Source of the DNA: JBPEXY01 sp052031065 | GTDB lineage: Bacteria; Pseudomonadota; Gammaproteobacteria; Immundisolibacterales; Immundisolibacteraceae | Length of the DNA: 53,394 nt | Reading direction: 5' to 3' | Assembly (NCBI GenBank): GCA_052031065.1 | Contig: JBPEXY010000214.1 | Location: 1-53,394 of the forward strand | Shown: one piece after another, positions 17,959-26,763 of the stretch | How the letters are laid out: the number at the start of each line of letters is the position of its first letter | Position numbering within the stretch: the first letter of the stretch is position 1 | Position numbers and translations under genes: made by a program | Notes under the pieces: generated by a model | Told to the model about the DNA's origin: nothing | Seen by the model: only the letters and a program-made list of their open reading frames with translations | Database searches by the model: none

Positions 17959-19086
17959 TCAGCTTGCTCCCGATCTCCTGGGCTCAGACACACTGGCGCG
18001 AACAACGTCACAGATCGAAACAACATCAGAGACGGTCACTTCAGGATGACAGGGCAACGAGATAACCTGGCTATATAGCGCCTCCGCATTGGGCAGCTCA
18101 TATTCAGTTCTGAACAAACTGTGCAAATGATTGGGGATATAGTGAACACGTGAGTCAAAACCTGCCGTGAGAAGGTTTTTCTGGACGACCGCACGAGCCT
18201 CAGCAGCGACAGCAATCACCACAATATGTGGCACAACTCCTGCTTTGCCTGTAATCAGGCGAACCTCTGTAACATCTTTCAGAGCGTGCCGATATGCACT
18301 CAATATTGTTACTCTTGCCGGCTTAAGCTCAGACTCAAACCGGGCCAGCTGTACCCTACCCACTGCAGCGTTAACGTCAGACATGTGATAACGCCAACCA
18401 CTACCCTGGACATCGTAGGGAAGGGGCACCCTGTTATCAGCGCGACCTTCTATTCCCAACAGACGCATGGTTGTAACTTTATCCTGAAAATCCCGATCTG
18501 CCGAGACGATAGCCCCTCCCTCAATGGCGGTGATGTTCTTGATAGGATCAAAACTGAAACAGACGATATCCCCGCAAGCTCCTACCCTGACTCCGTCAAT
18601 CTCACAGCCAAAAGCATGTGCTGCGTCCTCGATAACCCGCAATCCATGGCGATCAGCCAGTCGATAAAGATCGTTCAGCTCGCCAACATTACTAGCGTAA
18701 TGAACAGGCATAATGACGCGCGTTCGTGAGGTAATTCTACGCTCGACGTCACGAAGGTCGATGGTCCCGTTAGCCGTCTCGACGTCGCAGGCGACGGGCA
18801 CCAGACCTGCCATTTTTACCGCATGAAAAGTTGCTACGTACGTCAATGTCGGCACAAGCACTTCGCTACCGGACGGCAACTCTAGCGCCTCTAACGCCAA
18901 GTGCAACGCACTAGTACCGGTATTCACACAACGAACAACCCGAGAATTACCCAGATAGCGCTCCAATTCGCGCTCAAAACCCTCCACTTCGGAACCCATA
19001 CCCAGGTAGCCCGAATCAAACACCCTGGAAATAGCTTGCAGTTCTGCTGCAGACAAAAACGGGCGAGAGACGTTTAGACTGGCCAT
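17959..19086 (-). CDS. DegT/DnrJ/EryC1-family sugar aminotransferase
   Basis: A 375-residue PLP-dependent sugar aminotransferase. Diagnostic parts are RCVNTGTSALHLAL (phosphate-binding loop), TYVATFHAVKMAG, PVHYASNVGELNDLYRLA, EDAAHAFGCEIDG and the Schiff-base lysine K183 in FDPIKNITAIEGGAI. It would transaminate a keto-sugar nucleotide, so an amino sugar probably occurs in the polymer. It lies between an NAD-epimerase-like gene and the GT2 gene on one strand; together these make the substrate pool for the glycan. The ATG start at 19086 is preceded by an intergenic stretch of 69 bases. Confidence 0.9.
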   Translation of the reverse strand: MASLNVSRPFLSAAELQAISRVFDSGYLGMGSEVEGFERELERYLGNSRVVRCVNTGTSALHLALEALELPSGSEVLVPTLTYVATFHAVKMAGLVPVACDVETANGTIDLRDVERRITSRTRVIMPVHYASNVGELNDLYRLADRHGLRVIEDAAHAFGCEIDGVRVGACGDIVCFSFDPIKNITAIEGGAIVSADRDFQDKVTTMRLLGIEGRADNRVPLPYDVQGSGWRYHMSDVNAAVGRVQLARFESELKPARVTILSAYRHALKDVTEVRLITGKAGVVPHIVVIAVAAEARAVVQKNLLTAGFDSRVHYIPNHLHSLFRTEYELPNAEALYSQVISLPCHPEVTVSDVVSICDVVRASVSEPRRSGAS

Positions 19087-19155
19087 GCCGTTCTCGCCGG
19101 AACAAAACGAACAGTTAGCGACACCCCGTTACTACTTGCGGGAAATCGATCGAGG

Positions 19156-20106
19156 CTATTTCGCCGCACAGAGATCGTCAACAGATTCCTCAAAACACCA
19201 CTCTGGTTTCCATTCAAAATACTCAAAGGTCTGCGTCGCATCGACCTCCAGCGAGGAGACAAGCCGGGATATTTCAGCAGACCGCCCAACCAAGCGGCCT
19301 ACTGCCCTCAACATCTTTACCGGTACCGGTATTAACAGCGCATTCTTGCCCAGTGCCCTGGCAATCAGATCGACGGTCTGCGGAGTGGAAAGCGGTCGAG
19401 GGTCCGCTACTAATAGCTTTAGACCTGCCAATTCTGGACGATACAAACTTCCACAGATTACTTCGCAAAGCCCCTCTACAGAAACCCAACTGCGCGAATT
19501 ATTTATACCGCCAAAAGGCAATGGAAGACCGGCTCCAACAAGTTTAATCAGCCGCTTGATATTGCCTGTCGGTGGCGTCCCGTACACCATTGCTGGCCGA
19601 AGTATGACGAACTCCATCTGGCTACGTTGGCTACCATCGACAACTTCTTGTTCAGCTTCATGCTTGGAGCAACCGTAAGCACTTTGCGGATTGGTTCCGG
19701 TTGAATTGGAAAAAGGCCGGTCCCCGCTACTCTCTCCCAGCACTTTAATACTACTCAAATAAACAAACCGTTGAATCTTAATCTCGGCGCACTGCGCCAC
19801 TAGCAGCTTAGTAGGCTCTACATTGACACGCCTAAACTCACGCAAATCATCCACATGCCTGGTAGTTGACACTCCAGCAAGATGAACGACACTCTGCGCC
19901 CCTGCAAGAAACGGTCGCCAATCATTGATTCTCGCGATATCACCAACAACTAAACAGTCAACACCGATCGGTAATGGGTAATCAGAGTCATTACGTACCA
20001 GCGCTCTGACGCGCGCACCCCTGCCAACGAGCTCACTGCAAAGCCTGCGGCCAACATAGCCCCCGGCGCCGGTCACAACAACGGTAGAACCACTCAACAA
20101 ACTCAT
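19156..20106 (-). CDS. NAD(P)-dependent nucleotide-sugar epimerase/dehydratase (extended SDR)
   Basis: A 316-residue extended SDR. It has the Rossmann motif VVVTGAGGYVGRRLC at residues 8-22, the strand VVHLAGVS, a catalytic serine in YLSSIKVLGE and the YxxxK pair in SAYGCSKHEAE. Family members act as UDP-sugar 4-epimerases, dehydratases or reductases. Which reaction occurs here is not readable. It precedes the aminotransferase gene on the same strand, so the two probably act in sequence to make an amino sugar. No strong ribosome binding site is visible before ATG 20106. Confidence 0.87.
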   Translation of the reverse strand: MSLLSGSTVVVTGAGGYVGRRLCSELVGRGARVRALVRNDSDYPLPIGVDCLVVGDIARINDWRPFLAGAQSVVHLAGVSTTRHVDDLREFRRVNVEPTKLLVAQCAEIKIQRFVYLSSIKVLGESSGDRPFSNSTGTNPQSAYGCSKHEAEQEVVDGSQRSQMEFVILRPAMVYGTPPTGNIKRLIKLVGAGLPLPFGGINNSRSWVSVEGLCEVICGSLYRPELAGLKLLVADPRPLSTPQTVDLIARALGKNALLIPVPVKMLRAVGRLVGRSAEISRLVSSLEVDATQTFEYFEWKPEWCFEESVDDLCAAK

Positions 20107-20217
20107 CTCAACCCACTACGCCTGTTTTAAATGACCGATTGCGATTGCAACCCACAGTCAAATACCGTCTCTACGGTCTGTAGATGGACACATTGATTGA
20201 AATATTTTTGGCTGTTG

Positions 20218-22257
20218 CTAAAAGCGAAAAACCATTCTTGTCAGTGAGCGCTCCGGTACGACAACTTTCCCACCTTTAAAGGCCTGGTCAGTAGGGATCG
20301 CCTGGATATTAACTTTAGAAGAGTTGTCATCGTTATGACTCCTCAGAGGAAAGGGCCCCAGACGCGAAACCTCGATTAACTTTCCTTTAGCGGTACCAAA
20401 TTTAATATCAACTGGATAGCTACTGCTATAAGAACGATTTAAAACGATGATTTCAACCGAATTACCGCGTTTGCCAGCAACAGCTGCCAGTGCAGGATAT
20501 CGCATGGCTTTCGGGCTGTTTCCGTCACCACCGGTGTTTTCTAGCTGTGGATTACCGTTAAAGGCCACCGGTAAACGATCGGCACCAAGCAATTTGGACA
20601 GCATTGAAAACGCTAACCCAGCAGGACGGATCACGTAACCACGCTGGCTCGCCAGGACACCCCAGGTTCCATGTTCCGATAAATTAAAAAGATATGCACC
20701 CGAATACCTTTCATTCAATGCAGTTATTAGAATATCCGCAACACCTAATCCCGTTTGGTAATCCTTTAACCGGTCTATCTGTAGACGACTGGGATTCTTT
20801 TTCTCCAACATTATCGAATATTCTGTTAACCAGAAATCTGGAAAATCCTTCTCACTTTCGCGGAAACCATTAACCGTTCGGGCCAGAGTCGCACCTCCAG
20901 CCATGACCTCGCTGAACATCTCTCGATCATCATCGCGCCAATTAAATGCGCTATAAAAGTGGCCCTTAAACTGATCGACTTTACTCCGCAACGGATTCTT
21001 TGCCGACAATACTTCCTCGTTCCAGTTGGACAGAATTGGAACTAGCCATAGCCAGCTAGCCTGCGTAAAAGTAGTTTCCAGAACACCTTTTAACTCAATC
21101 TGTTTGCCAAGTATCGCCGCCTTATCCCGCATGCTTACAGCGATATTGGCAGCCAGTTCACTGTAACCCCGCCCAGCATGGCGGCTGGATTCTTCACCAC
21201 GGTAATGCTTGGTTGGCTCGTTACCCAATTCAAAATGAACGACATCCCAAGGATTCTCACGTCCGTTTCTGGCACGTAGGGCACCTTGTTTAGTGGAAGA
21301 ATCACCCAAGATGTACTCAACCAACTCTGCGGCACTCTGGGGAGTATCGACCACATTCACAGTGATCAGTGGCTCAAGCTTTCGACGTTCACAGTAATCC
21401 AGGAATTCATGTAGTCCCCATGAAGGCGTCTGATAGGCACCGAACGCGTTGGGGCTCTCGCCCCGGGAACGGACCGGACCGACGCTATTGCGCCAGTCAA
21501 AATGATCCGCATCACTTCCCGAGGGCCACCTCAATGACGAGGCTCCGAGCTCTTGAATTCTTTGGTCAATACTTGGCAATACAGTCGGCTGCTGCCCAGC
21601 GAGACTCAGCCTTACTTCATCGACCTTTAAGCTTCCACTATTGACCAGGCAGATTCTTATCAATGCCGAGTTAGCGTCTTCTCGTGGTTTAAGCGTAAAA
21701 GAATAATTGGACCAACGGCCGGATGCCACCTGTTTGAAGGCCTCAATTTCTTCTATCGGAAGAAACTTCATGTTCGCGAAAAACACGCCTAGCGCGGGCT
21801 CACCGTTTTCTGCGACCGCTGACAAATTAAGCTGATATTCTGCACCTTTACGCACCCTACCGATTACCTGCTGGCTGATGCAGGTAAATCCGCTCCCTTT
21901 CTGAGACAACCGGTAATATCCAGGATACGTGCGCCCCCCCCATGCATCGGTTGCACCACCCTTCTCATGGTACTTTAGTTTTCCACCGGTGGACCGCTCC
22001 GGCGATTCAAACCACACCTTAAGTGTTTTGTTTTTTTGGTTACGAAAAGAACGGTCACGAATCATTTCGCCGCCAACGACCATTCCATCTCCTGAATCAA
22101 GCCAGCGGGTATTAATCCCAAATTGCGTAGAACGATAGCTATCGCCAACCTTTTTCAGGTCGAGTTTTAGCTCTACTACGTCATCATTGATTCCAGCGAT
22201 CACTGAATAAGAAAAAATGCATGTGATGGCGGCGAAAATAATTCTCAATTCAACCAT
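20218..22257 (-). CDS. Secreted GH51-like (clan A) glycoside hydrolase
   Basis: A 679-residue protein with a signal peptide (hydrophobic IIFAAITCIFSYSVIAG at residues 6-22). After an N-terminal beta-rich part (about 30-220), a TIM-barrel catalytic domain follows with LRWPSGSDADHFDWRNSVGP, a likely acid/base E347 in HFELGNEPTK, and a likely nucleophile E479 in FWLTEYS; the end is a beta-sandwich. The organisation resembles alpha-L-arabinofuranosidases. It may trim, release or recycle the glycan produced by the locus, as export systems often carry such periplasmic hydrolases; that is inference. Substrate is unknown. It is flanked by the epimerase and by the initiating transferase. Confidence 0.8.
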   Translation of the reverse strand: MVELRIIFAAITCIFSYSVIAGINDDVVELKLDLKKVGDSYRSTQFGINTRWLDSGDGMVVGGEMIRDRSFRNQKNKTLKVWFESPERSTGGKLKYHEKGGATDAWGGRTYPGYYRLSQKGSGFTCISQQVIGRVRKGAEYQLNLSAVAENGEPALGVFFANMKFLPIEEIEAFKQVASGRWSNYSFTLKPREDANSALIRICLVNSGSLKVDEVRLSLAGQQPTVLPSIDQRIQELGASSLRWPSGSDADHFDWRNSVGPVRSRGESPNAFGAYQTPSWGLHEFLDYCERRKLEPLITVNVVDTPQSAAELVEYILGDSSTKQGALRARNGRENPWDVVHFELGNEPTKHYRGEESSRHAGRGYSELAANIAVSMRDKAAILGKQIELKGVLETTFTQASWLWLVPILSNWNEEVLSAKNPLRSKVDQFKGHFYSAFNWRDDDREMFSEVMAGGATLARTVNGFRESEKDFPDFWLTEYSIMLEKKNPSRLQIDRLKDYQTGLGVADILITALNERYSGAYLFNLSEHGTWGVLASQRGYVIRPAGLAFSMLSKLLGADRLPVAFNGNPQLENTGGDGNSPKAMRYPALAAVAGKRGNSVEIIVLNRSYSSSYPVDIKFGTAKGKLIEVSRLGPFPLRSHNDDNSSKVNIQAIPTDQAFKGGKVVVPERSLTRMVFRF

Positions 22258-22380
22258 TATAGAAACAAAAGACCTTTGAGAGATTAGCAGAAAGTAAGAA
22301 TGTTTTATCAGCTTCTAAATATCGGCCCTTGGGTCATCACTCTGCTGAGCCGCCCGTGATGGCCGCCCGCAATACCGGCC

Positions 22381-23022
22381 TTAATCAAGCATATCCAGCA
22401 CGTCCTGGACAGTACAGGGTGCCATTAACCGGGCAGAAATCAATACCGTAAATAACAATATCTTTGCGTCAACAAACCAGCGATAACGGTGATTAACGAA
22501 ATCACAATACTTACTTTCGATCCGCAGTCGTTCCTGATCAGTTAATTCCTGTCGTCCAACTAGCTGTACCGGACCGGTCATCCCACCAGGAGAAGCGAAA
22601 CGTTTTTCAACATCAGGGTGAATTTCACCGAGACTCTGCACCACATCGACAGGAAGCGGCCGATTTCCAACAACGCTCATCTTTCCGGCAAGCACTAAGA
22701 AAAACTGTGGAATTTCCGTTAATGAACAGCGCTCTATAAACCGGCCAATTGGGGTATAAAACGGAGAATCCGGAGGGGTATTGAGAAATCTCACATTATT
22801 AGAGACACTCACCACACTCCTGTTATATTTTTTGTCAACATCTTTGAGCATCGTCCGAAACTTTACAACTGAAATAACCCCTTCTCCTGCACGACGCTTA
22901 GACGAATAAAAAACCGGTCGTCCATCTAGAAAAAATATCAATATCGAAGCTAATACTATAACCGGAAGCCATACAACAGAAGACAGAATAACCACCAGAA
23001 TATCGAAAGACTTTTTGGACAT
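22381..23022 (-). CDS. Initiating phosphoglycosyl transferase (PglC/WcaJ catalytic core family)
   Basis: A 213-residue minimal bacterial sugar transferase: one N-terminal re-entrant hydrophobic segment (ILVVILSSVVWLPVIVLASI), then VVKFRTML and the conserved block SLTEIPQFFLVLAG with MSVVGNRPLPV. It should start the repeat by transferring a sugar-phosphate to undecaprenyl phosphate. Oddly the usual Asp-Glu catalytic dyad in this block (SLDELPQ in most members) reads Thr-Glu, so the nucleophilic aspartate is missing or moved. Start ATG 23022 has AGGAAA upstream. It is located between the glycosidase and the nucleotidyltransferase and is noticeably AT-rich. Confidence 0.85.
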   Translation of the reverse strand: MSKKSFDILVVILSSVVWLPVIVLASILIFFLDGRPVFYSSKRRAGEGVISVVKFRTMLKDVDKKYNRSVVSVSNNVRFLNTPPDSPFYTPIGRFIERCSLTEIPQFFLVLAGKMSVVGNRPLPVDVVQSLGEIHPDVEKRFASPGGMTGPVQLVGRQELTDQERLRIESKYCDFVNHRYRWFVDAKILLFTVLISARLMAPCTVQDVLDMLD

Positions 23023-23143
23023 TAGAGCATTTCCTAAACGACCCGATTATCAACTGTAATACCGGACAATCCACATTTAAACCTAAAGCCTTATTATTGC
23101 TTACATCAATAATAACGAAACCCGACCAAGGCATATTTATTAA

Positions 23144-23851
23144 TCATTCCGATAAACTTTCTAAAATATAGTCCACATCACTTCGACGGTTAACATTAAC
23201 ATACAGACCATTCATATAAACTGGATAAACCTCCTCTCCTTGAGTTATCAGACCCTGCAGGACTTCAGTAATCCCAAGTTCATTTTGGCCAAACTCCCGC
23301 TTAGCAACCTCTATATATTCGAACACCTCTTTTTGCAAAAAATAGAATCCTGTTCCACAAATGCTATTCTCTGGTTTTTTAGGCTTCTCGACCAGCCTCT
23401 TAATCCGACCTCCCTCAATAATAACAGAGTAATTTTCCTTAATTTTATCCATTGAATGGTCGGTCACAACCCCTAAACCCATCCTCATCTTATCAGGCAG
23501 CTCAAACTCTCCAGAATAAAAACAATCACCTAGTACCATAAAGAATGGACCGTCAATATAGGGGCTAGCATAGCTAAGCCCATCCGCGATTCCTTTCAAC
23601 TCCTTTGGCTCGACAAAGCGGGATTTTATCGGGAGCGTTTCAATGTATTTAACAAGAGGCTCCTTACCGTGCTTAACAACAAAGATAAAGTCATTAGTAA
23701 GTTGAGACCAATACTCAATAACATGATGAATTATTGGCATCCCTTCAACTTCCGCCATACTTTTATGACCTTGCTCTGCAGCAAAGCGAGTCCCTTTCCC
23801 GCCACACAAAACCACACATGGCGGATTTACTACGTCCTTCCAATCGGACAT
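23144..23851 (-). CDS. Nucleotidyltransferase (NTP_transferase/sugar-nucleotide synthesis)
   Basis: A 235-residue single-domain nucleotidyltransferase. The N-terminal signature VVLCGGKGTRF, then HKSMAEVEGMPIIHHVIEYW, is the pyrophosphorylase motif for binding an NTP and a sugar-1-phosphate; the metal-binding acidic residue is in FFMVLGDCFY. It would make an activated sugar. The base and sugar are not predictable. ATG 23851 has AAGAGG six bases upstream, so I prefer it over the TTG 15 bases earlier. It is downstream of a GT4 gene and upstream of the initiating transferase and could feed it. Its sequence is markedly AT-rich relative to the rest of the locus. Confidence 0.85.
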   Translation of the reverse strand: MSDWKDVVNPPCVVLCGGKGTRFAAEQGHKSMAEVEGMPIIHHVIEYWSQLTNDFIFVVKHGKEPLVKYIETLPIKSRFVEPKELKGIADGLSYASPYIDGPFFMVLGDCFYSGEFELPDKMRMGLGVVTDHSMDKIKENYSVIIEGGRIKRLVEKPKKPENSICGTGFYFLQKEVFEYIEVAKREFGQNELGITEVLQGLITQGEEVYPVYMNGLYVNVNRRSDVDYILESLSE

Positions 23852-23872
23852 TTCCAACCTCTTCAAGAGTTC

Positions 23873-25168
23873 CTAACTATTTTGGTCCATTGCTTTTGAG
23901 TACGCCGAGATTATTGACTGGCTAACCGCCTCCCTACCAAAGAGCTTTCCTGCGGAACTGCGAGCATTGCACCGAATCTCGCCAATCTTGTCCCGATTCT
24001 CCATCGCCCAACGAATGGCACTGACATACCCATCGACGTCATCGCGCTCTACCGTTAGGCCGTTTACCTGGTGTTCGACAAATTGCCTGACACCCCCAAC
24101 CCTTGAGGCTAATACACAAGCCCCCGCCGCCATTGCTTCCGTCAATATTACCGGAGACATGTTTTCCCATTGCTCTGGTACCGTAACCAAAAAAGCAGAT
24201 TGTAGTGACTCTAGCAGCTGGTCGCGGGAGACTCGCTCGACCACATTGATGCGGTCGCCTATCTGCTGACGGTCTGCTAATTCTTCAATTTGTCTCTGAT
24301 AGTCTGGATCTGCTGGTAAACCGAGCACACTGAGGCGCAGATCGGGGTATTGCTGCGCTAACCTAGCAAGGGCCTGAACAATTATGTGCAATCCCTTTCT
24401 ACGCTCTACCCAACCTACATATAGAAGGCGGCCATATTCCGGTTGAAGCGTGGGTTCACGCTGGTACGCGGCATCCCAAATAAACTGGTGGGCAACTGAT
24501 AATTTGGCTGCGGGAAAGCCGTGGCGATGGAGCAGTTCTGCAGAAGCGCTTGAGAGCGTAATATACCCATCCACGGAACTAGTATAACGTTTAAAGACAC
24601 GCGGGCGCAGCGCGAACAGCATTTGTTTTAAAGGCTTCAGCGCTTTCAAACGCCTGGCGCCCACGCAGTTCACACAATGCCCACCATGGCCAGTCGAACA
24701 AATCTGGTGTTTTTCATTTAGCAACATGAAGGATGGACACACTAGCCAATAGTCATATATTGACCACACAGAGGTTATTCCCATTTCTCTCGCGACGTTA
24801 AGCAAATTCAGACCGGAGAAATGGAGGTTATGGTAATGAATGATATCTGGACGAAAACGGGCTATGGCCTGGCGCAAGCCACGTTTCGCCACCGGGTCCG
24901 CTGGAAAGTACATCTGCTTAACAGCGTAAGCCCCTCGCTTTGCAAAACGGTCGACGTGCCCCATCACGTGACGTTTTGCGGCTAGACCTTCCGTCTCAAC
25001 CCCCCGATCAGCAGGCAAGCTCACTACCTCAACGTCATGTCCCGCCGATACCTGTTCATCAATGATGCGACGCGCTACGTACTCAGCACCACCAACTCTA
25101 TGATGCACGCCTGGTAGCAAATCGGAGACATGCAACACCTTCCATTTTTTCATCTTGTAATCCGACAT
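23873..25168 (-). CDS. Glycosyltransferase family 4
   Basis: A 431-residue GT-B glycosyltransferase. The N-terminal acceptor part has HRVGGAEYVARRIIDEQ, typical of GT4. The C-terminal donor part has LLYVGWVERRKGLHIIVQAL, LSVLGLPADPDYQR and, near the end, PVILTEAMAAGACVLASRV with the conserved EA pair. It extends the repeat unit from a nucleotide sugar on the inner face of the membrane. ATG 25168 and ATG 25153 are possible starts. It is the first gene of the long minus-strand run that proceeds through the nucleotidyltransferase to GT9. Confidence 0.88.
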   Translation of the reverse strand: MSDYKMKKWKVLHVSDLLPGVHHRVGGAEYVARRIIDEQVSAGHDVEVVSLPADRGVETEGLAAKRHVMGHVDRFAKRGAYAVKQMYFPADPVAKRGLRQAIARFRPDIIHYHNLHFSGLNLLNVAREMGITSVWSIYDYWLVCPSFMLLNEKHQICSTGHGGHCVNCVGARRLKALKPLKQMLFALRPRVFKRYTSSVDGYITLSSASAELLHRHGFPAAKLSVAHQFIWDAAYQREPTLQPEYGRLLYVGWVERRKGLHIIVQALARLAQQYPDLRLSVLGLPADPDYQRQIEELADRQQIGDRINVVERVSRDQLLESLQSAFLVTVPEQWENMSPVILTEAMAAGACVLASRVGGVRQFVEHQVNGLTVERDDVDGYVSAIRWAMENRDKIGEIRCNARSSAGKLFGREAVSQSIISAYSKAMDQNS

Positions 25169-25566
25169 ACCTCATTCCGTAATTTAGATACATTGCATGG
25201 CGCTACCTGCCGCTGAAAAGGCAACCAAACAGATTATCTCGTAGTACAACCGGCAATCATGCAGCACGGCTGACCTGCCCGATATCGGGCAACCGGGCAG
25301 ATACGTGAGCACAGCAGCAACAAAAATATAGTTTCCCTACATGTAGCATGACCAGCATACACAGACGATATAATGCACTGAACGTCAGAAGAATTCTGCG
25401 CATTCAATAAACCCTGAACTAATTGTATAAGCAGCTAAAAATTAACCGCTCTCAGCGCTTCTTCGCCTGGCTATAGAATATTTTCTAATGGTTTTAGGCG
25501 CAGGTTAAACTTTTGCCCTAGCTTTAGAACACAAGCCCTTAAGCCCAAATTCGACACAACTTCTGC
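25169..25566. promoter_or_regulatory. Divergent intergenic region with palindrome
   Basis: About 400 bases between the GT4 gene (minus) and the export lipoprotein gene (plus). It contains a perfect 14-base palindrome GCCCGATATCGGGC at 25277-25290 with a further CTGCCC and GGGCAG around it, an isolated TATAAT at 25369-25374, and a sigma-54-like GG-N10-GC element at 25502-25517. No gene is recognisable in it. This should hold the promoters of both transcripts, but none of these elements is proven. Confidence 0.45.
25502..25517 (+). promoter_or_regulatory. Weak sigma-54-like element upstream of the export lipoprotein gene
   Basis: AGGTTAAACTTTTGCC keeps the GG-N10-GC spacing of sigma-54 promoters and has a good -12 half (TTTTGC), but the -24 half matches only at GG. 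It is about 50 bases upstream of the start codon. Confidence 0.25.
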
Positions 25567-26763
25567 ATGAAAAACTCACAAAACTCAGGATTTTCAGTTT
25601 CCACCTACCTGATGAGCGCTCTGCTGCTATGCGGTTGTCAAAACATTCCTCAAAATCTGCTGCGGACAACTCAACCGGAACAGCAGATTGCTGAGTCTTC
25701 GGATTTCACCCCAGAAGAAAAGTCCACCACCTCAAGCACTCAACCAATATCCCGACCAGAACATCTCACTTTCGCAGCCGACCCGACAACCAGATCTGTC
25801 AATCGGTCGGGACTGGAATTGAAGGAGTTTGAACTAGATTCAGCACAGGTTATTGATGAGATCACTTTTCAGTCTGGCGACACTGTAAAGGTTAGTGTCT
25901 GGGGATATCCGGAGCTCGATCATATCACCCAGATTCAACCAAACGGCACGGTCACTCTGCCGTTAACCGGGGAAGTATTGGCAGCCGGCAAAACTGCAGC
26001 ACAACTTAGGCAATCAATCTCAAATCACCTCGCCCCGTTCACTACAATCAACTCCTTTCATCTGCGTTCTGGCGATACCATCACGGCACTGACCTGGCAG
26101 CACCCGGACCTAAGCCATACCTCCATAATCGATCCTGAAGGGAACATTACGCTGCCGCTGATCGGACAGATAGCTGCGGCCGGGAGGAACATTAACGACA
26201 TTCGCGATGAAGCACAAAAGAAACTGAAAAAATATATCCGAGACGCTCACCTCACGCTAATTCCTGAATACCACAACAGGCGAGTACTTCATGACCATCA
26301 GGTTTCGGTCCTCGCGCAACAGCTGCAGCCACGCAGGGTTGCAATCATAGGCGAAGTAGGCGTTCAGGGATTAACTGCTATTGAAGGCTCGTTGACTCTC
26401 GTAGAAGCATTGGCGGCGACTCAATTACAGGAAAAAACTGCAAAGCTGGATAGCATCGTCATTATCAGAGATTCAATGACCAGCACTCCCACATATCAGA
26501 AACTTGACCTCAAGGCCTTCTTCGCCGGTAAAGCGCCTGACCAGAACATCTATCTAAAGAACGGTGACGTTATCATCGTTCCCAAAACAACCATCACTAA
26601 AGTTGGCGATTTCGTAGATCTGTTCTTTTCACGTACATTGCCGGTATTCAGCTGGTGGACTGCACTCCATCAAGCCAGCAGTGCACGCGCCTCGTCTGAC
26701 TCGGTTGACTTGATCAATCAATCTTTAAAAGAGCAGCTAGACATCATAACTATCAACCCATAA
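25567..26763 (+). CDS. Polysaccharide export outer-membrane lipoprotein (Wza/OPX family) with duplicated export module
   Basis: A 398-residue lipoprotein. The signal peptide ends in LLLCGCQ, a lipobox with C24 as the lipidated residue. After a linker rich in Ser, Thr and Pro it has the Poly_export module twice: FQSGDTVKVSVWGYPELDH at about residues 101-119 and again LRSGDTITALTWQHPDLSH at about 166-184, each followed by a repeat ending in TLPLTGEVLAAGK or TLPLIGQIAAAGR. An SLBB domain follows (about 255-340, RRVAIIGEVGVQGL and IYLKNGDVIIVPK). It would form the outer-membrane conduit. Usual Wza proteins carry one Poly_export module, so the duplication is unusual. Its 3' end overlaps the opposing methyltransferase by 11 bases. 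Confidence 0.87.
   Translation: MKNSQNSGFSVSTYLMSALLLCGCQNIPQNLLRTTQPEQQIAESSDFTPEEKSTTSSTQPISRPEHLTFAADPTTRSVNRSGLELKEFELDSAQVIDEITFQSGDTVKVSVWGYPELDHITQIQPNGTVTLPLTGEVLAAGKTAAQLRQSISNHLAPFTTINSFHLRSGDTITALTWQHPDLSHTSIIDPEGNITLPLIGQIAAAGRNINDIRDEAQKKLKKYIRDAHLTLIPEYHNRRVLHDHQVSVLAQQLQPRRVAIIGEVGVQGLTAIEGSLTLVEALAATQLQEKTAKLDSIVIIRDSMTSTPTYQKLDLKAFFAGKAPDQNIYLKNGDVIIVPKTTITKVGDFVDLFFSRTLPVFSWWTALHQASSARASSDSVDLINQSLKEQLDIITINP

Noticed and set aside
25369..25374. TATAAT as a promoter for the export lipoprotein gene
   Set aside because: The -35 region at 17 bases reads GCATGA and the site is almost 200 bases from the start, so it is not convincing as a promoter.
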